NCBI GenBank assembly: GCA_902796815.1
Contig: CADBQL010000074.1
Location: forward strand, 1-11,771
Origin: an uncultured Coriobacteriaceae bacterium
GTDB taxonomy: Bacteria; Actinomycetota; Coriobacteriia; Coriobacteriales; Eggerthellaceae
Reading direction: 5' to 3'
DNA: 11,771 bases
In this document: in pieces, positions 6,635 to 11,771 of the stretch
How the letters are laid out: each line of letters opens with the position of its first letter
How positions within the stretch are numbered: the first letter of the stretch is position 1
Notes under the pieces: generated by a model
Told to the model about the DNA's origin: nothing
What the model saw: only the letters and a program-made list of their open reading frames with translations
The model's database searches: none
Translations under genes and position numbers: made by a program

Positions 6635-6662
6635 GTTCGTTATTCAGGTTCAGGACGATAAT
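6635..6662 (+). promoter_or_regulatory. Weak candidate promoter of the M16C peptidase gene
   Basis: GATAAT (6657-6662) is a good -10 hexamer, but the best -35 at 16-bp spacing is GTTCGT (6635-6640), a poor match. It sits between the terminator at 6569-6622 and the hairpin at 6670-6697, where a promoter is needed. Transcription would begin at about 6669, directly at the hairpin. Confidence 0.35.
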
Positions 6663-6669
6663 CGAAAGA

Positions 6670-6697
6670 ATGAGTTTCGCTGCAAGGCGAAACTCAT
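6670..6697 (+). repeat. Perfect 11-bp hairpin in the peptidase leader, variant of the palindrome family
   Basis: ATGAGTTTCGC (6670-6680) pairs fully with GCGAAACTCAT (6687-6697) across the 6-nt loop TGCAAG. The ends are those of the 29-bp family, but the G/C core is replaced. It ends about 5 bp before the ribosome site GAAAGGG (6702-6708) of the peptidase gene, so it could influence translation or mRNA stability. Confidence 0.75.
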
Positions 6698-6714
6698 TTG
6701 CGAAAGGGTAGCCA

Positions 6715-9696
6715 ATGCAGCTTTCAGCAAACCAGACGTTGCACGGTTTTACGATTCTGACAGATGAGGAGCTTCCTGAGATTGAGGGAAAAGCTTTTAC
6801 GGGCGTTCACGACGCATCTGGAGCTCGGCTTCTGTACCTGTGTAACGATGATAACAACAAATCATTTGCCATCGGGTTTCGCACGCCGCCCAAGGATGAT
6901 ACGGGCGTGTTCCACATCCTCGAGCATTCGGTCCTATGCGGATCACGCAAGTTCCCGGTCAAAGAGCCGTTTGTCGACCTGCTTAAAGGCTCGATGCAGA
7001 CGTTTCTCAACGCGATGACGTTTGCGGATAAGACTTTGTATCCGGTGGCATCGACTAACGAGCAGGATCTGTTCAATCTTATGGACGTCTACATGGACGC
7101 GGTATTTCATCCCCGTATTTACCAGAAGCGCGCCATATTCGAGCAGGAAGGCTGGCACTACGAATTGCGCGCACATGATCCGCAAGCGGCCGACGTCGCG
7201 TCGCTGGATGCGGAGCAGACGACGCTCGTGCACAACGGCGTTGTGTTCAACGAGATGAAAGGCGCGCTCTCTGATGCGACGTCGGTGCTTTACGACGAGT
7301 TGCAACGTGCCTTGTTTCCCGATACATGCTATTCGTTCGAATCAGGTGGAACGCCCGAGGCGATTCCGACGCTGACATACGAGGAATACCTCGACGAACA
7401 CGCGCGCCATTACCGCACTGATAACAGCTATATCATTTTGTACGGGAATATGGACATCGATCGTGCGCTGGCGTTCTTGGACGAGCAGTATCTCACGCCG
7501 GTGGCCGAAGAGCAGCGTCGTGCCGATGAGGCGCGCCTCGAACAAGGCCTCGAGCTTTTGCGCCCGCGCTCAATCAACGCGCAGAAACCCCTCGTGGCAG
7601 ACCATGTCGTCTATCCGATGGATACAGCACCCGAAAACGCCTGCAGCGCTTGCGGCTATGTGATCGGCGACTCGTCCGAGCGCATGCGGGCGCTTGCTGT
7701 CGAAATACTGCTCGATGCACTCTTCGGCAGCAACGAAGCGCCGCTCAAGCGTGCATTGCTCGACGAGGGCGTCGCCCATGACGTGCAGGCGTTCGTTTCG
7801 GATGCCTTGATGCAGCCTTTTGCCGTCGTGCAGTTGCAGATGCCTTCTGACGGTGCAGCCTGCAACCTCGCGAGCACGCTCAATCGCCTTACGCGCGAGA
7901 TGCTTGAGCGCGGATTGGACAAGGAAATTGTTGAGGCGGCTCTTTCGCACGATGAATTCGTCATGCGCGAGCATGACATGGGGTACGCCGATGGCGTTAT
8001 CGATTCCATGCTTGCTCTTTCGAGCTGGCTTTACGATGACGATTCAGCGACTACGTACCTGCGATACGAGCGGGCCTTCGCCGAACTGCGGCAACAGCTC
8101 GAGGGTGATTATTTTGAAACGCTGTGTCGAGAACTCTTTTGCGAGTGTCCGCATAGCGCTTCGGTTGAGGTGCTGCCGACGCCGACCGAGGGTCCCGATG
8201 AGATGGCGCGGGCTCTCGAGGAACTCAACCAGTCGCTCTCTTTTGAACAGCGTCGTCGAATCGTCGAAGAGGAGGCCGTCCTGCGCGAGCTGCAGGAAGC
8301 GCCTGACACTCCTGAGGCAATTGCAACGTTGCCGCGGCTTTCGGTTGCGGATATCCAAGGCGCGCCTGAGCTGCCTGATTACGGCTTGGATGAGAGTGCT
8401 CCTGTAACATGCGTGAGGCACAGGGTTCCCACACGCGGAATCGTTTATACCTATCGTTTCTTTGATATGTCGCATCTCACGTTCGATGATTTGCCCTATG
8501 TGGGAATTCTCGCGCTGGTGCTTGGAAAGCTCGATACCGCAAAGCACACTGCAGCTGAAATCGACACGATGGTGCAGGGTTTGCTCGGCAACATGAGCTT
8601 TTACGTCACCGTGTCCGAAAGCATGGATGACGTGCTCGATCCGAGGCCATTGTTCGGGGTGAGCGCGTCGGCCCTCTCCAAAAACGTGGAGACCGCGGCG
8701 ACGCTGCCCCTCGAGGTGATGACCCAGACGGATTTCTCGTCAGCCGAAAAGGTGCTCGATTTGCTCAAGCAGCACAAGATTGCATTGGAGCAGCACTTTG
8801 CGAATGCCGGGCATACCTGCGCTTCGGCACGGTGCAAGTCTTACTATTCGGCGGCTGGCATAATCAGCGAGACGATTTCAAACATAGGGTTTTACCAGTT
8901 CATATGTGACTTGATTGAGCATTACGATGAACGTGCTGGGCAGCTTGCAGGCCGTCTCGCTGAAGTGGCGAGCAAACTGTTCGATGACGGTGCCTGCACG
9001 TTTAGTCTTGCGGGAACCGATGACGATATAGAACGGTTCTGGGCCGCGGGGCCCCTATGCGGAACGCGAAACGACCTATCAAAACGTCTCGTGATACCGG
9101 CACCGGTGAAGCGCAACGAGGGGTTTGTCGTTCCGAGCGACGTGTGCTATGCCGCGTTGGGCTGGGATCGTAGATGCATCGACGGTGGTGTAACGCCGTT
9201 TGATGGAAGCTGGATAGTTGCCGCCCGCGCGCTATCGCTTGATTACTTGTGGAACGAGGTGCGCGTGAAAGGCGGCGCCTACGGTACAGGCTTCCAGGCG
9301 ATTCTGGGCGGAAACATGCGCTTCTATTCGTATCGCGATCCGCATCTTGACCAAACGCTTGAGAAGTTCGCTGGGGCTCGGGAGTGGCTCGAAGCGTTTG
9401 ATCCCTCGCAAGAGGATCTCGAGGGCTTTATCGTTTCGTCAGCAGCGTCTATCGACGCGCCCATGAAGCCGCGTGCGCTCATACGTCGCCAGATGGTTTA
9501 TTTCTTCGCGCATCGTCCCGAGGAGGATTGGCATACCGTTCGGCGTCAGATTATCGCTTGCGATATCGAAAGCGTGCGCGCTTTTGCAAACATTCTGGGC
9601 CGCGTTGCCGACGAGCGCTGTATTTGCGTGTTCGGGAATCGCTCAATACTCGAATCGTCCGATGCAGGTCTCGAGATCATCAACCTGATCGGTTAG
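6715..9696 (+). CDS. M16C family zinc metallopeptidase (PreP/Cym1-like)
   Basis: This 993-aa peptidase is of the presequence-protease type, an ATP-independent enzyme that degrades peptides in an enclosed chamber. It lacks a signal peptide, so it should act in the cytoplasm. The inverted zinc motif HILEH is at H67-E70-H71, with E70 as the catalytic base, and the third ligand is E180 in FNEMKG. The context GVFHILEHSVLCGSRKFPVKEPF and the LNAMTFADKT(L)YPVAS segment are diagnostic of M16C. The C-terminal half supplies the conserved substrate-site pair in NEVRVKGGAYG (R850, Y856). A charged middle region around 470-540 and the LPRLS segment (539-543) match the M16C-associated hinge. The length is typical, so it appears intact. 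The gene is monocistronic: a terminator precedes it and the palindrome cluster follows. Its natural substrate cannot be read from the sequence. Confidence 0.94.
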   Translation: MQLSANQTLHGFTILTDEELPEIEGKAFTGVHDASGARLLYLCNDDNNKSFAIGFRTPPKDDTGVFHILEHSVLCGSRKFPVKEPFVDLLKGSMQTFLNAMTFADKTLYPVASTNEQDLFNLMDVYMDAVFHPRIYQKRAIFEQEGWHYELRAHDPQAADVASLDAEQTTLVHNGVVFNEMKGALSDATSVLYDELQRALFPDTCYSFESGGTPEAIPTLTYEEYLDEHARHYRTDNSYIILYGNMDIDRALAFLDEQYLTPVAEEQRRADEARLEQGLELLRPRSINAQKPLVADHVVYPMDTAPENACSACGYVIGDSSERMRALAVEILLDALFGSNEAPLKRALLDEGVAHDVQAFVSDALMQPFAVVQLQMPSDGAACNLASTLNRLTREMLERGLDKEIVEAALSHDEFVMREHDMGYADGVIDSMLALSSWLYDDDSATTYLRYERAFAELRQQLEGDYFETLCRELFCECPHSASVEVLPTPTEGPDEMARALEELNQSLSFEQRRRIVEEEAVLRELQEAPDTPEAIATLPRLSVADIQGAPELPDYGLDESAPVTCVRHRVPTRGIVYTYRFFDMSHLTFDDLPYVGILALVLGKLDTAKHTAAEIDTMVQGLLGNMSFYVTVSESMDDVLDPRPLFGVSASALSKNVETAATLPLEVMTQTDFSSAEKVLDLLKQHKIALEQHFANAGHTCASARCKSYYSAAGIISETISNIGFYQFICDLIEHYDERAGQLAGRLAEVASKLFDDGACTFSLAGTDDDIERFWAAGPLCGTRNDLSKRLVIPAPVKRNEGFVVPSDVCYAALGWDRRCIDGGVTPFDGSWIVAARALSLDYLWNEVRVKGGAYGTGFQAILGGNMRFYSYRDPHLDQTLEKFAGAREWLEAFDPSQEDLEGFIVSSAASIDAPMKPRALIRRQMVYFFAHRPEEDWHTVRRQIIACDIESVRAFANILGRVADERCICVFGNRSILESSDAGLEIINLIG

Positions 9697-9704
9697 TTTC
9701 TGCG

Positions 9705-9733
9705 ATGAGTCACGCCCCTGGGGCGCGACTCAT
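9705..9733 (+). repeat. Intergenic palindrome, copy 5 (29 bp)
   Basis: The left arm ATGAGTCACGCCCC and right arm GGGGCGCGACTCAT surround a central T, with one mismatch in the stem. It starts 8 bp after the stop of the peptidase gene. Compared with the 1734 cluster, the right arm reads GCGCGACT instead of GCGTGACT, and the left arm has changed so that pairing improves. Confidence 0.85.
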
Positions 9734-9758
9734 TCGGGAAATCGGCTGCCGTCCCGCC

Positions 9759-9787
9759 ATGAGTCACGCCCCAGGGGCGCGACTCAT
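9759..9787 (+). repeat. Intergenic palindrome, copy 6 (29 bp)
   Basis: This copy is identical to copy 5 except for a central A instead of T. It lies in the same orientation after a 25-bp spacer. Confidence 0.85.
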
Positions 9788-9794
9788 TGGGGAA

Positions 9795-9823
9795 GTGAGT
9801 CTTGCCCCAGGGGCGCGACTCAT
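9795..9823 (+). repeat. Intergenic palindrome, copy 7 (29 bp)
   Basis: The left arm is GTGAGTCTTGCCCC, more degenerate than in the two preceding copies. The right arm GGGGCGCGACTCATT is unchanged. The family therefore has a conserved right arm and a variable left arm. Confidence 0.8.
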
Positions 9824-9852
9824 TCTGCATTCCGTTTAGAGCTAATACCGTT

Positions 9853-9893
9853 GATTTTCCGTGAATGTAGCAGCGACGTGCTGGATTTTCCGT
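9853..9893 (+). repeat. Direct repeat GATTTTCCGT upstream of yebC, possible operator
   Basis: GATTTTCCGT occurs at 9853-9862 and 9884-9893, with starts 31 bp apart (about three helical turns). Both copies are followed by GAAT or AGAAT. The second copy abuts TAGAAT (9893-9898), a plausible -10 box for yebC that lacks a recognisable -35. This layout would suit an activator or repressor dimer, but a chance repeat is possible. Confidence 0.4.
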
Positions 9894-9932
9894 AGAATTA
9901 GGGGTTGGTAACAACATATAGGAAGGAAATCT

Positions 9933-10736
9933 ATGTCTGGGCATTCAAAGTGGGCCACAACGAAGCATCGTAAGGCGGCGCAGGACGCGAAGCGTTCCGC
10001 CTTGTTCTCCAAGCTTGCGCGAAACATCACCGTAGCGGCAAAGGAGGGCGGCGACCCTAATCCCGAAAACAATGCCTCTCTGGCTGCTGCAATCGAAAAA
10101 GCCAAGGGCTATTCGTTGCCCAAGGACAAAATTAAGACTGCGATCGACAAGGCGTTCGGTTCGGGCAAGGATGCGGCAAACTACGAAACCGTCACTTACG
10201 AAGGCTATGGTCCTGCTGGCGTTGGAATCATTTGCGAAGCGCTGACCGATAACCGCAACCGTACCGCCGCCGACGTGCGCGCTGCTTTTAACCATCATGG
10301 TGGCAACATGGCGACGTCTGGATCCGTGGCCTTCCAATTTGACCGCAAGGGTCAGATAATCGTCCCGAAGATCATCGAGGGGGACGGCAAGAAGGTAGCG
10401 GATCGTCCGAACGGCCCGGCAGGTGATGAAGAGGAATTCATGCTCGCCGTTGCCGATGCCGGCGGAGACGATTACGAGGATGCCGAAGACGAATGGATCG
10501 TCTACACGGCAGCGACCGATCTCATGGCAGTCAAGAAAGCCATGGAGGAAGAGGGCATCGAGACGAAGGGTGCCGAGTTGACGATGGTTCCGCAAAATCC
10601 CGCCGAAATTTCGGTTGTGGACGCGAAGAAGGTCATGCGCTTGATCGACCGCCTGGAGGAGCTCGAAGACCTTCAGAACGTGTACCACACCATGGATATT
10701 ACTGATGAAATAGCGGCGGCTCTCGAGGAAGAGTAA
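9933..10736 (+). CDS. yebC: YebC/TACO1 family protein
   Basis: The start MSGHSKWATTKHRKAAQDAKR, with KLARNITVAAKEGG near residue 30, is diagnostic of the YebC/PmpR/TACO1 family. Members were long called transcriptional regulators. More recent work assigns the bacterial proteins a role in translation, including relief of ribosome stalling at proline-rich stretches. The middle region shows YEGYGPAGVGIICEALTDNRNRT, the conserved domain 2-3 core. At 267 aa it is about 20 residues longer than usual, from an extra polar segment around 145-164 (IIEGDGKKVADRPNGPAGDE). Ribosome site GGAAGG (9921-9926) precedes ATG 9933. The stop is 3 bp before the GTG of the methyltransferase gene, whose ribosome site lies inside the last yebC codons. 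The two are probably translationally coupled. Confidence 0.95.
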   Translation: MSGHSKWATTKHRKAAQDAKRSALFSKLARNITVAAKEGGDPNPENNASLAAAIEKAKGYSLPKDKIKTAIDKAFGSGKDAANYETVTYEGYGPAGVGIICEALTDNRNRTAADVRAAFNHHGGNMATSGSVAFQFDRKGQIIVPKIIEGDGKKVADRPNGPAGDEEEFMLAVADAGGDDYEDAEDEWIVYTAATDLMAVKKAMEEEGIETKGAELTMVPQNPAEISVVDAKKVMRLIDRLEELEDLQNVYHTMDITDEIAAALEEE

Positions 10737-10739
10737 ACT

Positions 10740-11756
10740 GTGGGCGATGGCTTACTTAACGAGGTGCTTCAGGGCACCTCGTTTGCATTGTTCGATGGCG
10801 CTATGGGCTCGATGCTCGTGCGCGAAGGGTTGGCGGCTGGCGAGCTGCCTGAGCTCCTCTGCCTGAATCAACCCCAAAAAATTACCGCAATCCATGCAGC
10901 TTACGTTGAAGCTGGTAGCCAATTTGTGACGACGAACACGTTCGGCGCTAATAGTCGAAAGCTTGCCGGCGCGTCAAGCGTTGATGATATATATGCCGCC
11001 GCCGTGAAGTGCGCGCGCGACGGCGGGGCGCGTTACGTCGCTGCGGACATCGGCCCGATTGGCGGACTTATGTTTCCCATGGGCGATCTCACGTTTTCGC
11101 AAGCGTATGACCTGTTCTTCGAGCAGGCGCGAGCGGCGCGAGATGCCGGTGCCGATTTGGTCATCATCGAAACTATGGCTGACTTGCTCGAGATGAGCGC
11201 TGCGGTACTTGCAGTCAAGGATGCGTGTTCGTTGCCTGTGTTCGCAACGATGACTTTTACCGAAACGGGGCGTACGTTTTTGGGGACGACGCCGAATTCT
11301 GCTGCTCTTGCGCTCGCAATGCTCGAAGTCGACGCGCTTGGAGTCAACTGTTCAGCAGGGCCCGAGGATTTGCAGCCTGTCGTCGAGGAGATGCTTGCTG
11401 TTTCGACTTGCCCGGTCATCGTGCAGGCGAATGCTGGATTGCCGCAAGTTGTCAACGGACAGACTGTCTATACGCTTGCGCCCGAGGAGTATGCGCAGGC
11501 TGTGATTCCCATGATCGAGGGTGGTGCTAGCGTGCTTGGCGGATGCTGCGGTACCGACCCATCCTACATTCGTGCCCTCAGCGCCGTGCTCGCTCGTCGT
11601 GAGCCCACGGATCGGCAGGTCAATACGACGCGCGTTCGTGAGCTAGCTCGCGTGGCCGCCGATGACGATGGGCGCGATGCGCAGATCATCGCTATGATTA
11701 TCGAGAATGAATCGAGCGAGCAGATAAAGGAAGCCCTCATCGATGAGTACGAATAA
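10740..11756 (+). CDS. Homocysteine S-methyltransferase domain protein, stand-alone
   Basis: This 338-aa protein is a zinc-dependent homocysteine-binding barrel, like the first domain of cobalamin-dependent methionine synthase or the betaine and S-methylmethionine enzymes. FDGAMGSML lies at 18-26 and NTFGAN near residue 62. The zinc ligands are C204 in GVNCS and C269-C270 in GGCCGT. It lacks the folate, cobalamin and activation domains of full MetH. After the barrel, a charged tail of about 50 residues (from RREPTDRQV to the end) has no match I know and could dock a partner corrinoid protein. The methyl donor is undetermined. The start is GTG at 10740, with GAGGAAG (10725-10731) 8 bp upstream inside yebC. 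A 10-bp hairpin lies within codons 7-15. The window ends 15 bp after the stop, so downstream partner genes are not visible. Confidence 0.88.
   Translation: MGDGLLNEVLQGTSFALFDGAMGSMLVREGLAAGELPELLCLNQPQKITAIHAAYVEAGSQFVTTNTFGANSRKLAGASSVDDIYAAAVKCARDGGARYVAADIGPIGGLMFPMGDLTFSQAYDLFFEQARAARDAGADLVIIETMADLLEMSAAVLAVKDACSLPVFATMTFTETGRTFLGTTPNSAALALAMLEVDALGVNCSAGPEDLQPVVEEMLAVSTCPVIVQANAGLPQVVNGQTVYTLAPEEYAQAVIPMIEGGASVLGGCCGTDPSYIRALSAVLARREPTDRQVNTTRVRELARVAADDDGRDAQIIAMIIENESSEQIKEALIDEYE
10758..10783 (+). other. Perfect 10-bp hairpin inside the first codons of the methyltransferase gene
   Basis: AACGAGGTGC (10758-10767) pairs completely with GCACCTCGTT (10774-10783) across the 6-nt loop TTCAGG, followed by TTTGCATT. 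It begins 21 bp after the yebC stop and 18 bp into the methyltransferase reading frame. It looks like a terminator stem with a poor T run, or an early-codon structure that reduces expression of the second gene. Confidence 0.6.
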
Positions 11757-11771
11757 TTGTGCGCTTATCAA

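Overview
The window reads as a chromosomal, mostly housekeeping segment of a moderately GC-rich bacterium. I infer an anaerobic member of the Actinobacteria class Coriobacteriia, probably Eggerthella/Slackia-like. The grounds are codon use, a MobB-MobA fusion beside a multi-cluster ferredoxin, the M16C peptidase and YebC set, and intergenic palindromes that resemble ones I associate with that group. The placement is not proven here. All protein genes are on the + strand. The only minus-strand gene is a tRNA at the left edge.

Layout: (1) 1-174: tRNA-Thr(UGU) on the minus strand with encoded CCA, a good promoter and a probable terminator. (2) 259-1725: pyrE (pyrimidine synthesis) and murI (D-glutamate for peptidoglycan), 9 bp apart. 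(3) 1726-2006: an intergenic region with three and a half copies of a 29-bp palindrome, ending in a clear sigma-70 promoter. (4) 2007-4513: a MobB-MobA fusion for Mo-bisMGD cofactor maturation, then a soluble four-motif Fe-S protein. Together they fit a cell that uses molybdopterin oxidoreductases. (5) 4633-6541: two unrecognised single-TM proteins, separated by a 208-bp gap packed with short inverted repeats and closed by a 24-bp hairpin terminator. (6) 6715-9696: a 993-aa M16C (PreP-like) metallopeptidase whose leader carries a perfect hairpin. (7) 9705-9823: three more palindrome copies. (8) 9933-11756: yebC and a stand-alone homocysteine S-methyltransferase, 3 bp apart and probably translationally coupled.

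No phage, transposase, integrase, CRISPR or defence gene is visible. The least explained features are the palindrome family, which recurs in three gaps with covarying arms; the structured region at 5034-5163; the two unknown membrane proteins; and a 10-bp hairpin inside the first codons of the methyltransferase gene. I see no clear new multi-gene system.
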